A stretch of 64,000 nt of DNA from Aphrocallistes beatrix. Taxonomy: Eukaryota; Porifera; Hexactinellida; Sceptrulophora; Aphrocallistidae. The stretch is taken from positions 2,279,696 to 2,343,695 of the forward strand of contig OY725492.1 of NCBI GenBank assembly GCA_963281255.1, read 5' to 3'. Positions 33,490 through 45,327 of the stretch are shown in pieces; the first letter of the stretch is position 1, and every line of letters starts with the position of its first letter. Below the pieces are notes generated by a model, which saw only the letters and a program-made list of their open reading frames with translations, was not told the DNA's origin and did not search any database. The position numbers and the translations under genes are program-made.

Positions 33490-34868
33490 GGGATCCGAAT
33501 AAACGGGGCCCCCCCGCTTATTAATTTTTGAAAAAAATTCACCCCCCCGTGCTTATTCCAACCCCCCCGCTTATTAATTTTTGAAAAAGTTTCCACCCCC
33601 CCGTTTATTAAATTTTATATTAATTGAAACTATAATTTTTACCAAACCATAGTTTCTGACTTGATGTTCTGAATCAGTTAGAATTCTCTACTATAATATT
33701 GTACTTTATTCTAATTACGTAGGCGTAAATATATGCTCGAATTTCTTTTTGTTGATTTTAATAATTAAATAATAATTAAATCCAATTAGCATGAGTCAAC
33801 GATACTTTTTACACAATGGGAGAAAAAGGGAGAAGTATACATTTGACGAGAAAAAGGCGCTGGGAGAATTAGTGAAGGAATGTAAAGAGGAATAACAAGA
33901 TGAACTAAAAGATCTCGAGGGCAAAAAGAAATATGATAACAAAAGAAAAAGGTGTGTCAGTGACACCTACATGGGGACCTCTTGTGAAGTCTGTTCGCTT
34001 GTTCTACGCCGATCTCAAGGACGCTAAAAACAGTGATCAACACTTTCAAAACGCTATCAAACTTGCTGAACGCTGCTACAATCCAAATAAAGTGCCGTCA
34101 CCTTCGCGTAATGAAATGATGCGAATGCTTAATTCTACTTGGAATAAATTAGATATTAACAACGTGCAGGCATTCAAAAAACTATTCGTCACCAACTCGC
34201 TTGATGGATCTCAGGACTATCTCGTATCAGACAAGCTGTTTAGTCTAATTGGAGAATCAATGAGAAAAATTACGCAAAGAACTTGTGAAAACCAAGGTTC
34301 CAGAAACACTCAAATTAGTTGTGCGATCATTGATACCTCCAAAGGGCATACGCAGAAAAATTTTGAAGGAATGGAACTCTTTGACAATGAAGGTTTGTTC
34401 GAGTTGATTCCTGATGAGGAATCTGATACAGATACTGATGCTGATTCATCAGATTATGAAAATCAAGCTAGAAACAATTTGGAGATACCAATCAACACAG
34501 ACGCCACACAAAATCCTGTCGTTCATGACATGGTCTCACTTGTACAGATTTCATCAAATATATCAGCCAAAAAAGATTAAGCTTTTTTGGATGGTTTCAG
34601 TGAGCTAATGGAAAGGTGTGAGACTTCTGAGTTATTCTTGCCATTCTTGACGAAATTCCGAACGACTTATTATGAGGCAAGGAAGAGTATAAAGCAGCGT
34701 ATCGCAATTGTAGATAAAGTAATTGAAATTACATTTTCTCATGTTCTAATAATTTTCTTGACTTGCTATTTTTTAACCCCCCGCTTATTCCAACCGCCCC
34801 GCTTATTAATTTTTGAAAAAGTTTCCACACACCCCGTCTATTCCAACACCCCCGTTTATTCGGACCCC
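33490..34868 (+). mobile_element. pogo-like element, internally deleted, 1379 bp
   Basis: Tips GGGATCCGAATAAACGGGG and inverse GGGGTCCGAATAAACGGGG, TA on both sides (33488-33489, 34869-34870). Just inside each tip are repeated CCCGCTTATTAATTTTTGAA motifs. Inserted in the right arm of the large inverted-repeat element. It carries the shortened transposase frame 33933-34580. Confidence 0.85.
33791..34580 (+). pseudogene. pogo-like transposase, N- and C-terminal parts fused
   Basis: From 33791 MSQRYFLHNGRKREKYTFDE begins an N-terminal region that is interrupted by one stop; the clean open frame starts at 33933 and gives 215 codons. Up to about 34085 it matches the second copy at 56870-57145 (VTPTWGPLVKSVRLFYADLK, AIKLAERCYN). 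Then it jumps to a C-terminal segment, RNEMMRMLNSTWNKLD, FKKLFVTNSLDGSQDYLVSD, LIGESMRKI, and an acidic tail rich in D and S (ESDTDTDADSSD). The copy at 57145 instead continues into the CENP-B-like DNA-binding part, so here that part and the whole DDE nuclease are deleted with frame kept. The product cannot cut DNA; whether it is made is unknown. Confidence 0.68.
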
Positions 34869-35146
34869 TAGAGTAGGTTGAAATATTATTGGCACAATAA
34901 AGAATTCAAAGACCCTTAAACCCATTGGTTAAATTCTAAAGTTATTGCTTTACACTTAATAATAGGGAAGTAACAGTTGCCTTCCTTATTTTCAGGAAAC
35001 CACCAGTGACCTAGGAACTGACCTCAGTTTATCCCGCTTCAGGTAGTTTTGCTGTCGTGTAAAACACCTACCACGTAGGGAAAACACAAAACTATTTTCA
35101 GAAGTTTTTCTTTCTATAATGACTCGCGTAAAGACATTGAATTGAT

Positions 35147-35425
35147 ATGCCACAAAGCAGCACAGTCAAATTTACTTATAATACTTATTACCACGATTGC
35201 ATAGCAATCCTTAAAATCGAATACACTACCAGGACAAAAGTATTTGACTATTTCATTGTTTCAAAGTCGATGAGTAATGATGTAAAGAAGGATTCGAAAT
35301 TGGAAATTCTACCAATGATCCACTGGGAATTTGATAGAGAACCAGAAATTCCAAAGGTTCTTAGTTCCAACAAGGCTGGATTCGATAAACCTGTTAACCG
35401 GCTACGCGTCGTTAATCTCGGTTAA
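35147..35425 (+). other. open frame of unknown meaning
   Basis: A 92-codon frame that overlaps a Tc1-type MITE tip at about 35222 (CACTACCAGGACAAAAGTAT). The tip explains part of it; I do not regard it as a gene. Confidence 0.25.
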
Positions 35426-35516
35426 TGGTTAAAGAAATCTTAGATTGGTTAGGCGATTTACTCTATTTTCTAAATATTTACACTAATTTATTGCTCTTCG
35501 ACGGATCAAACAGAAT

Positions 35517-35761
35517 TCAAGCACGCTTCGCTTGCTTGCGCTGCGCGGCTGGCATACACTTTGTATCCACGAGAGGCGTCCTTGGGACGCACCGGCTCAC
35601 ATTGATATAATTATAAAGTAGATGACATCTCCAAATACTTCTGTTTTACTGTTATATTCGATATCACACACAAAACCTAATTTCTCAATTTTCCACTTTT
35701 TGATGCATAATAATGATGTCTTAACAGAATGATGAGTCAATATTTTGGGTGATAGCTGTAT
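35517..35761 (+). repeat. R element 11, truncated
   Basis: CAAGCACGCTTCGCTTGCTT at the left with the GC block, ending in the body at GATAGCTGTAT where the minisatellite region begins. Confidence 0.85.
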
Positions 35762-35814
35762 ATTAACCCCTGTAACCAAGCGGGGTCTTTTTACACCCCC
35801 CAGGGACCAACCTT

Positions 35815-36118
35815 GCCAATGTGGGGTCCGCACAGACCCCCATTACTTTACCATAACATGCCCAGGTGGGGTCCGCACAGACCCCCATTACTTTACCATA
35901 ACATGCCCAGGTGGGGTCCGCACAGACCCCATTACTTTTCCATAACATGCCCAGGTGGGGTCCGCACAGACCCCCATTACTTTACCATAACATGCCCAGG
36001 TGGGGTCCGCACAGACCCCATTACTTTTCCATAACATGCCCAGGTGGGGTCCGCACAGACCCCCATTACTTTACCATAACATGCCCAGGTGGGGTCCGCA
36101 CAGACCTTCATTACTCTT
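35815..36118. repeat. 44/45 bp minisatellite, 7 units
   Basis: Seven units of CCAGGTGGGGTCCGCACAGA + CCCCCATTACTTTACCATAACATG type. Units 3 and 5 are 44 bp (CCCC, TTTTCC) and units 4 and 6 are 45 bp (CCCCC, TTTACC), so the array is growing as an 89 bp dimer. Each unit has GGGGTC and GACCCC six bases apart, able to fold. Open frames repeating GGVRTDPHYFTITCP on all strands come from the array. Confidence 0.95.
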
Positions 36119-36840
36119 CTCAGCATCATACAAGTTTTACTTGTTGTGAAGTAATAGGAAATAACATTATATAACTTATCAAGACCACCCAACTAGGGTT
36201 ATCTTTACTTCTAGTAACCTAGCTACATGAACTACATGAATAGGCTTTATTGCCAGTTATTAGTCATAAGTACGTATATGTATTTGGCGAGTCCTTGTTT
36301 CTGTTGGTGTTTTATATTTATGTTTTGTTTCTTTGATACGTATTAAGAGAACAACTTGAGGATCCACTGTATGTTAAAATTATTAGTATTTATTCTTTCT
36401 GTTTATTAATCCCCAATTGATTGAAGAATTTGCAATAGCTCGGAACGCGTGAAATTTGGAATAAGGTGTATCCAGGGTTTCATCTAGCCACCCATCAGAG
36501 GGCTAGTCCCCCTCCGAAAATACCTTTACGGATACATATCATTAATAAGGTAAATATCTAAATACACTTCGTCTTTCACTACTGGGGCCGGAGTTTGGAT
36601 GATTGCAACCCAAATCCTTCTGCTAACGTGTGTGCACCATCACTGCACAACTGTTAAATGCAAACTCGGTTAACTACAGCCCGCGAAAGCTAATAGCATG
36701 GCCCGACCGGATATGACGTTGTAGATTATCCATACATGACAGATGGATTATACATAATTATTCTGATATGATGTGTTTACGTACATAACGGAGAGGGCTG
36801 AATATCTATGCCACCTGGCGTTTTCACTATTTAAAATATA
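36119..36840. other. no gene seen; one S-type motif
   Basis: CCAATTGATTGAAGAATTTGC at about 36410 is the S/R boundary motif. Otherwise unassigned. Confidence 0.45.
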
Positions 36841-37012
36841 CGAGTCACTTGCTTGCTCGCCCTGCTAGGCTTACGCACTCACGCGTCCGCCGTGTTCGCC
36901 TTTCGTAATACCATTCTACATTCAGTCTCATTACTTGGACTCGGACCTTCGGTCCTCGTTTGATGTATTCCTCTAAATAGCCTTTGAGGCTAATTTCAAA
37001 TCGAAATTTGAA
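36841..37012 (+). repeat. T-type repeat
   Basis: CACTTGCTTGCTCGCCCTGC, ACGCGTCCGCCG, then TCTCATTACTTGGACTCGGA and CCTTCGGTCCTC. A second copy is at 57521-57695. The layout of the GC block resembles R and S, but the sequence differs. Confidence 0.8.
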
Positions 37013-37211
37013 AATTTAGCAATTTTCTTGCATTTATGTAATTTGTTTACTTTATAATTATAGTGCTTCCAGTGGCTTTGATGGAGGTAATTGAATATTT
37101 TTTCGCATGGATACTGTTAGTGTTGGAGAATAGAAATCTTTTAATCAGTTTGGATAAATACAATTATTTAGGAGGTCCCATTTATGTTATGAATAGTATA
37201 TAATCTATTTA

Positions 37212-37548
37212 CAGTAGGGTTCGCCTATTAGCAAGTTTTTTCTGTGCACGGAGCAAAGGTATAGGGATTTATGTATAAACAAGCTAGTGTATTAGCAATT
37301 CGCATATTAGTAAGATTTCCTAATACGTTTTTTTTAAGGTTCCAATGTCGTAAATTGTATTTTTTGTTTCTTTATTAGCTAGCTTGCCTATCACCAGGAA
37401 ATATTCTATAAAATGCAATTTGCGACTATAGTATGTATGTATTCTGGTACCTACCAGAATTTTAGTTCGTGTATTTGCAAAAAAGAACTTGCTAATAAAC
37501 GATTTTTAGTTCGTGTATTTTGGCAAGAAGAACTTGCTAATAAATATT
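37212..37548. mobile_element. probable pogo-type MITE
   Basis: Left tip CAGTAGGGTTCGCCTATTAG after TA. TTAGCAAG and its inverse recur through the interior (CTTGCTAATAAA near 37495 and 37538). The right tip is not clear. Confidence 0.5.
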
Positions 37549-38028
37549 AATGGTAATCAAACCGAATAATTTGATCAACCGAATAGTTTAGGTGACCGAT
37601 TAATTGGATTGTGAGTGAATACATTTTGACAAATCAGGATAATTATGAATCAATGGTAATAAATAGATAGGATGTGTGTATATATACTACATATATACTG
37701 TATGTATTCATCTTGGTCTAAGTACACGTTTGAATTATATCTAGTATCGGTTTTCAACCCAATACCAAATAATGATATTTGGTTAGAAAACAAATATCAA
37801 CTCTCTGTAAAAAATATTATTTGGTTAAACCGAATAATCAACTATTCGGTTACAACCTTGGTAAATACTGAATACATCCACTCCAATAGACTTATGTATA
37901 TAATGTTTGCACTTCAAAATGTCAATATCCACAATCTGGTAGTCAAAAAATGAGGTTCCTAGGTGTGAAATTATTTTCACTCCTACCCTGAATATTTCAG
38001 GTCATGATTTAGTTAACATCTAAAATAT
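37549..38028. other. no gene seen; AACCGAATA repeats
   Basis: Several inverted AACCGAATAAT / ATTCGGTT motifs (37559-37855) suggest an old MITE of the kind also seen at 47950-48120. Confidence 0.4.
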
Positions 38029-38035
38029 ATTAGAC

Positions 38036-39102
38036 CATAGCCTACTCTAATAATGCCTCACAGTAGACTGAAAATCATGGACTAGGGATGAAGTAATAGC
38101 CGAATGGATTAATACATGATTAGCCTGAAATCGTTAACCATGCAGAATAGGCATTAAGAAAGTATTACCAGCATATATAAACATGGTATCAAAGTACATA
38201 TATCCGTTGGAAAAATTTCGATTAGTCATCATATCATTGCGCAACAGGTCATTCTAAGGACAATTTTAGCGATTTTCTAAGCTGTTTTAACCCTATTTCT
38301 AAATGCTATTAAGGTGTGATTTTTGTGTAGAACCAAGATTAGTACAAGATGATTTGAAAAATTTAGAAATTTTCAATGGAATGTTGTTACATTCCTACGT
38401 TGCTATGGTCAAGCATTTTGGTCAGTTTAGGCCATTTCATGCAAACTGTAATGATTAGAGCTCCAAATTTGATCGTGTTTGATAGGCAATGGACTACTTC
38501 CTATTAGGTGATAATACAACTTGAACTTCTAAATTCAACGAGTTTTGAGTTATGGGTTGATTTTAAGAATGTGACCAAAGCACTAAATTGTCACATAACT
38601 CTGTAGTCTGTGAATTTAGAAGTCAAATTTGTATTATTACCTAATAGGAAGTAGCCAATTGCTTATCAAATACGATCAAATTTGAAGACCTAGTTCTTAC
38701 AGTTTGCAGGATATGGCTCAAACTGATCAAAATGCTTTACACTAGCAACGCAGGAATGTAACAACATTCCACTGAAAAATTATAAATTTTTCAGATCAAC
38801 TCGTACTAATCTTAGTTCTAAACAAAAATTATACCTTAATAACATTTAGAAGTAGGCTTAAAACAGCTTAAAAAATTGACAAAATCCTCCATATAATGAC
38901 CTGTTGCGCAATGATATGATGACTAATCGAAATTTTGACAACGGATATATGTACTTTGATACCATGTTTATATATGTTCATAATACATTCTTAATGCCTA
39001 TTCTACATGATTAACGATTTTAGGCTAATCGTGTATTAATCCATTCGGCTATTACCGCATCCTTGGTTATTTTACTGTGAGGCATTATTAGAGTAGGCTA
39101 TG
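38036..39102. mobile_element. foldback FB-2, 1067 bp palindrome
   Basis: Same family and exactly the same length as FB-1, in opposite orientation judged by its asymmetric ends. Tips CATAGCCTACTC on both sides. Exact 7 bp target duplication ATTAGAC at 38029-38035 and 39103-39109. Confidence 0.93.
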
Positions 39103-39109
39103 ATTAGAC

Positions 39110-40170
39110 ACTATCATACGATTGTATTAAGCCATTGAAATTGTGCAAAAATGAATGAATTCAGTGTTCAATCATTATATTGACCAGTCAATTTTGAGAG
39201 TTAAACGGTGTAAAAAATTGAGTTCAATATTGAAATATAGAATTCTGAAAGAAAGGTCCCGAGGTTAGTGATTGAACCGGTCGGATCTGACCGGTGCTGG
39301 TCTACCGGTCGAGATTTTGACGACCGATCAATATCTATCTAAAAACATACAAGTATCACTACTCAAATGGAAAGTCATTGTCTAAATTAGAACTATGTAA
39401 ATGATCGCATCATGATCACAGGTTGGTGTTGCCTCAGAATACCACGCAAGTTGAATATCCATGGTTAATTTGACTAGTGCCTCAAAATACCACGGTGCCT
39501 CAGAATACCACGCAACAGCTCTAATAACTTATATTTTGAAACTCGCGATTTTCTCTCGCTTTTTTTTCATCTTCGACCTCCCGCTTTCACTGCCTCCAAA
39601 AAAATGGAAGGAACCTACCACTTATTGGTTTTCAAAGGTTGGTATACCTGTAATCAATTTAGCAAAAAGAAAATGATCGAAATAGAATCTGAATCCACAG
39701 CTTATGCATCCATCCATGCAGTATAATATCCAAAGGTGCGAAAATATAAATGTTTTCGTCATTTGAAAATGTCAGAATTACATTCTACGGACCAGATTAC
39801 CTCTGATTAGCCGATAGATATACTTCCCTATTAGGACTTGGAGTAAAAACTTTTTTTATTGAAATATCCTAGGTCATCATTACTTTCAATTTCATAAACT
39901 TTCACTTTCAGTTTACAAAGTCTATTTGGGATTTTAATTAATAATGGTCACTATATCTAAAAGACACTCACTATCTCTATATAATTGTCACTATTTTCGA
40001 ATTGCTACCAGGCCACAAACCTCTCTATAGAGGCCACCTGTGCATTACGGCCAGGCCGTTCTATAGAGACAGGTTTGAATGTGATTGTTTGGCGAGATTT
40101 GAAAATGTAAGAATTCAATTCGACGCATCTGTTTACCCCAGATTAGCTGGTGGAAACTCATATATATATA
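39110..40170. other. no gene seen
   Basis: Three close repeats of GCCTCARAATACCACG (39431-39510) and one short GACCGGT-rich patch (39275-39330). No gene. Confidence 0.45.
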
Positions 40171-40691
40171 CAGTAACCTCTATAAGTGGGGTCTCTATAT
40201 GTGGGGGGACCTCTATAAGTGGGGCAATTTTTTGACATCTTTGCTCATTTCCATACAGATAAACCTCCATAAGTGGGGAAGTGCCATTATGCGGGAAATG
40301 GGGGTGACTTTTAGGCTAATAATACCTCACGACACTAAGATTAACCTCTATATGTGGGGAATATGATAGGAGTTTTTCTATGCGAAATTGGATATTAATC
40401 AAAACAACCGTTCACAGATGAATCGGAACTTGGGATTGTGCTATACCATTTGCTGGAAATTTCGTGCCTCACAAATCAACCCTTTCTCATATCATTACAC
40501 CCTTAATAAACCATTAAAAAATCGTAAGAAAGTAATAATAAATTTTAGGGAAAGTAGAATAGAGAATTCTCATAGTAATACTAAGGCAAGCTTGTTTTAT
40601 GGGAATATTACAATTGGAATCATAAGTGGGGAATGGGGGAGTATCATCATGCTAGCCGGCCCAACCTCCCCCATTTATAGAGGTTCTACTG
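40171..40691. mobile_element. pogo-like MITE, 521 bp
   Basis: Ends CAGTAACCTCTATAAGTGGG and inverse CAGTAGAACCTCTATAAATG, with TA flanks. Inverse-oriented near-identical copy of 16605-17131. Confidence 0.92.
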
Positions 40692-41588
40692 TATATAGGA
40701 TAATTTAAATATTCCACTAAAATGTGTGATAATAATTTATAAATAATTGTTTGCGAGATTTGAAGTTATCGAATTGAATTCTATGCACCCAATTACCCCT
40801 GGTTAGCCGATGGAAACTAATCTCTGGCACAATATTCCTTAATTCACTATAAGGCGTGAAAATGTGATTAATCGTATTATAAATAAGCTTGTTTGCACCT
40901 TACAGAATCTATCAACCAATAAATTGCACCCAACTATCAATTCAAATGCAGTGCAGTGTAAATATAAATACTACACTCAGTTACAATCTAGCCTATTGAA
41001 CTAAGTAATAGAATGCTAGATGTACTTCAGAAAGTCCGAAGCCTGCAATCTAATAGGTCAATTTTTACCACTCTTGAAAGGTGTGAAAATATTCAGTTTA
41101 GAGATAATCAAGACACCAGATGCTAATAAACGGCAATTTCACACCTGCCCTGAAATTTCAAGTCTCTATCTATATTAGTTTTGGTTTGGCTACTCTCGAC
41201 TAAGAAATACAAATATATAAATTACACCTGTGCCACACCACAATTACAATTTTATATTTTAAATTTGGAAAGCTCTTATGAATTATCCAACTTACAAAAT
41301 CAATTTGTAATTATGGTGTGTGGAATAGGGTATAAATCATTTCAGATGTTGTTTTCTATTATTGTTAGAGTTTTCCCCTGCAGGTTCTTGATTCCCTTTA
41401 TTTGAAAGTTTAAACACGCTACTCCTTGCATCGATCCCCCTTTTATCTCATAATCCCCGTAGAGGTTTCTTGTGGGAACTCGATAGAACTCCTGTAATTT
41501 TATGCCAGGATTCCTAGAGTATCAGATTATAAATCATTATTTTAATCTATATAATATTTAACACAAATGAATAGAGTAATTCGCTTTG
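40692..41588. other. no gene seen; 5' side of the piggyBac gene
   Basis: No TTAA-flanked piggyBac tip was recognised here. Promoter not identifiable by eye. Confidence 0.4.
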
Positions 41589-44500
41589 ATGGCCTCACCT
41601 AAACGGTTTCTATCCGATTCGTGTATTCCTGATTTACCAAGGGAATCTCCTTATGCTTATGATTCGGGAGACGAAGACTTATCCCTCAGCGATGATGAAT
41701 CGATACCAGCACTTTCAGACATAGATTCTGATTCTGATAATGATGACACTACCAATTTTTCGATGGGTAGTGGATCTGATTTAAGATCAGATATTTCGCT
41801 AATGGAAACAAATCAAGCAGGAATAATCATTTCGAATGATCAAACTAGATGGTCAACATCTCCTATCCCCTTCGAAAACATTTATTTTCCGGCTATTTCT
41901 CATGGAATCCCTTCAGAATGCAATTCATTCACTTCAGCAATTGGTTTGTTAAATTGTTTACTGAAAGTTTATGCTGTTTGAAAAATATTTAGTGTAAATA
42001 GCTAGGAATTCTATTTGTTTCGATATTATATAACACACAAGAACTTTCATCTGAATCAACATATTGTTGATGTGTAATGCGATAACAATATTGTGTTTTC
42101 CAGGTTAAAATTTTATAATGGCGTAATATTAACACCATGAGTAGCACTTTGTGAAATTTTTGCTCAGCTGGGTAGGAATTAGTGTTCTACTTATTCTATT
42201 AAATTATCAGACATTTATAATCTATATTAGCTGAGCACTGACCAAATAAGTGTTTCTTCGGGATTCCAAAAAGGTGAAAATTACGGCATAAATCAGTCTT
42301 AAGTGTGAATTTTCGTTAAAGACTTGAACCTGTCCGAGCCAAAAAGACCCGAATACTGCCGAGGTGTTACGAGCATATTAATATCTAAAACTTTTTGACC
42401 CAGAAAATTCATCAATTTCACACGCTAATTGTTCCGATACTGCATTTCTTCGAAGTCCGAATCAGTAATTCTTCCCGGAAGTAATCGGTTTTAATCAATT
42501 TAACTGCCTCCCTGCTTTTGTCGTCAACCTGAAGAGGGTGTTGCAATTGATCAAATTTCGACAGTTTGCAACTGATCAATAAACGTTTGCAATTAATTAA
42601 CTACATCGCTTGCAGTTGATCGACAATAGAAAATGCAGTGTTGATCAGTTCTCATATTGTCGGATTTTATCAACATTGACTGACAGTAGCCAAATATTAG
42701 ATGTAGATCTGTATCTGATGTGTTAAGAAGTGCTATACGTATTATTCGATGTAGATCTGTATCTGATCTGTGATAAGAAGTGCTATACGTAATATTAGAT
42801 GTAGATCTATATCCGATCTTGATAATTGAGTAGCAAATAGGACATTAATTCACAATTTGGCCACTACCTTGGCAGCATATAATTATAATTATTAATAAAT
42901 AAATTTGTATCCAGCTCATTTTAATAATTCAATGCAAATAGATGCTGAAGCTGTGTGTATTGCCCATCCTCAAGTTTCTGCTTACACTATCTCCTGAAAT
43001 TGTGACAAATACGAGTTTTTAGTACTTATTTGCAAGGGTATATATGTATACATATACACTATACGGTTGTGGTTTGAACTTCGCATTTGAGAAACTATAT
43101 AAACCTTTGATCAATGACTAAAGTGAGAAACAATCAATAGTATATAGGAATCCTATTAGAGGTTGTCAATTGATTAACAGAGCGTCTAATGTTGATCAAT
43201 TAAAATACAGTCGACTCCGCTTAATAGGGCAACTGTTTAATCGGGTCAGCCGCTTAATCGGGCCACTTTTGGTAGGACCGGAATAGCTCTCACACATAGA
43301 AGCTACTACAAAATATTTTCGGTTAATAGGGTCCTCCGCTTAATCGGGGCAAAATGTCCTCTAACCGATGTGGCCCTATTAAGCGGAGTCGACTGTATAT
43401 CTAGTTTATCAATTGCAAAGGTTAGTTGATCAATTGCAAACCATCTAAATTTCTCCGACTTTTTTCTTGACTTAATGAAGTCAGTTAAAGTGTTTTATAT
43501 GGACTCTTTATAGAATCTTTTAAGATCTTCTTCAATGATGCCATGATTTCTAAGGTTCTATACTATTCTAACTCAAAGTTAAGACAATTCTTGATCTCGA
43601 ATAAGCATGTCTCAGGGACGTATTTGAACGAATTCACCTTTGAAGAGATACAAGCTTTTGTTGGTTTGATGATTTTGACAGGCGTATTTCGGGTTAATAG
43701 AGAACCCCTTTCTAAGTTATACTGTAAAGACCCAAATTTTTCTCGCTTAATTTTCAAAGCAACTCTTCCAAGAGAGAGATTTAAAACCATTTTGAGATTC
43801 CTCCGTTTTGATGATTTCGAAACACGATTATCTCGAATATCTGAAGACAAGTTAGCACCTATTAGGGAAATATTAGATCATATTAAATATACCCTTAACA
43901 CCTCATATTTCCCTCATACATTTCTTACGATTGACGAACATATGTGTGCTTACCGCGGTCGATGTTCATTTCGACAGTTCATTCCGAGTAAACCGGACAA
44001 GTACGGAATCAAGATTTTCATTCTTGCTGACTCTACTACCTATTATCCGTATAACATTGAAGTTTATTCGGGAAAATTATATTTAAGTAATAAACCAGCA
44101 GATATTGTTTTACGATTGGTAGCAACATGTCGTCCAGGACATGTAGTTGTAGGTGACAACTACTTTACATCATTAAGCCTATGCAATTCGTTAGTTGATC
44201 GATATCAGATACGATATTTCGGTACATTGCGGTGTAATAGGCGCGAAGTTCCTAGCGAGATGAAGAACACGAAAAATAAGCCTCTCTATTCATCAAGATT
44301 CGTATATCATAAAGACACCACAATGGTATCGTATATTGCAAAGAAAAATAAATCTGTTTTATTATTGTCCAACTACCATCACGATGGTTCTATCAGCGAT
44401 ACTTATAAGCAAAAGCCACAGCTTATATTAGACTACAATCGTCACAAATGTGGCGTTGACGTACTAGATCAGCTACTTAAAGGTCATCGCCCCTACAGAG

Positions 44501-45186
44501 CAACCCGTAGATGGCCATGTGTGCTGTTCTTTGATTTAATTGGTTTGTCTTCCCATGCATCATATGTTCTATATACCAGTAAGTTTGTAGATAGTCATAT
44601 AGCCAGAAAGAAACAAAGAAGGGAATATTTATATATGCTCGGTATTGAACTCGTACTCCCACAAATTGTTAAGAGACGGAAGTCCAGTAGTTTCAGATAT
44701 TTAACAAAAGAGGTCCGTTCTTATATTGACGATTTATTGAAATCGAAATGTGGTTCACAAGACGTTAGCGTTGTTACACCTGAAATTACACCAGTTCACT
44801 GTTCAAGCATTCCTGAGTCATCTGCTGTTCCTGTGTCATTTCCAGCTCCTGAGTCAATTCCTGCTCTTGAATCGTCTGTTGCTCCTGAGTCATATGAATG
44901 CGTTACATCTCTACCACAAATTGAGTTTTCCCGTCCTACAGTTATCTCTCGACCAGACCTTCAAGGTGTAACTCAAACTATTGTTGATACGAATAGTATT
45001 TCTGATTTGATACTACCCTATGATGTTCCACAGACAAGTAGGGGAAGATGTACGAGTTGTTTACGACAGAAAGATGTCAAGTTGAAGTCATTTTGTAATA
45101 TTTGTTCCAAACATGTTTGCGTGAACCACTCTACGCGAATAACTGTATGTAGGAATTGTGAGGACAAAAAAGTTTCAATTGATTAA
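41589..45186 (+). CDS. piggyBac transposase, two exons
   Basis: DDE transposase of the piggyBac superfamily (TTAA-specific, nuclear). Exon 1, ATG at 41589 to 41943, encodes the acidic N-terminus (YDSGDEDLSLSDDES, DIDSDSDNDD) and the RW..SPIPF motif. Exon 2 runs 43514-45186. Joining att-g at 41943 to aa-tct at 43514 keeps frame and yields ...FTSAI-E-SFKIFFNDAMISKV, the family's usual entry to the nuclease domain; borders G|GTTTGT and TATAG|AA. Predicted length about 675 residues. Counting from the ATG at 43543, catalytic residues are D131 (FLTIDEHM), D205 (VVGDNYFTS) and D306 (KCGVDVLDQ). A Pro/Glu/Ser spacer (IPALESSVAPES) precedes a C-terminal RING-like zinc finger (CTSCLRQ, CNICSKHVC, CRNC). 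No stop or frameshift. I could not find the TTAA ends, so it may be a domesticated gene, a recently trapped element, or an element whose tips I missed. Confidence 0.85.
42697..42822. repeat. ~50 bp tandem repeat, 2.5 units
   Basis: Units begin TTAGATGTAGATCTGTATCT and include GAAGTGCTATACGTA. Confidence 0.9.
43208..43395. mobile_element. pogo-like MITE, copy C
   Basis: 188 bp, ends CAGTCGACTCCGCTTAATAG and inverse, TA flanks. Nearly identical to copy B at 20948. Lies in the intron of the piggyBac gene. Confidence 0.93.
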
Positions 45187-45327
45187 CTAATTTATCATTA
45201 ATATATTCATAAACATTTCAGTCATGTTTCATCAAGCTTTGTGCTTATTCCAATACAGGCATCTATCTATATTGTCTATTAATATTATTTTCATTGATTT
45301 ATCTTACTTGTTGTGTGAATGAATAAT

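Larger units (their letters stand above)
31575..35080. mobile_element. large inverted-repeat element, ~300 bp arms, nested
   Basis: Left arm about 31580-31905 (starting CCTACGTGCTAGGTG) is the inverse of the right arm, which lies in two pieces, 33375-33489 and 34871-35075, split by the pogo-like element. Arms differ at many sites, so the element is not young. The outer boundaries and target duplication are not clear. The interior has a pogo-type MITE (31921-32362) and about 1 kb of unassigned AT-rich DNA (32363-33370). A partial third copy of the arm is at 28615. Confidence 0.7.
41944..43513 (+). other. predicted intron of the piggyBac gene
   Basis: Contains a 49-51 bp tandem repeat (42697-42822), a group of GCAATTGATCAA-like motifs in both orientations (42537-42610 and 43165-43445), and a pogo-like MITE (43208-43395). 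No coding sequence recognised. Confidence 0.6.

Noticed and set aside
35815-36118. CRISPR-like array
   Set aside because: Whole units repeat with no unique spacers, and the DNA is eukaryotic.
35745-36192. Frames repeating GGVRTDPHYFTITCP on both strands, like a repeat protein
   Set aside because: They are translations of the 44/45 bp minisatellite; the unit lengths alternate so no single frame runs through.
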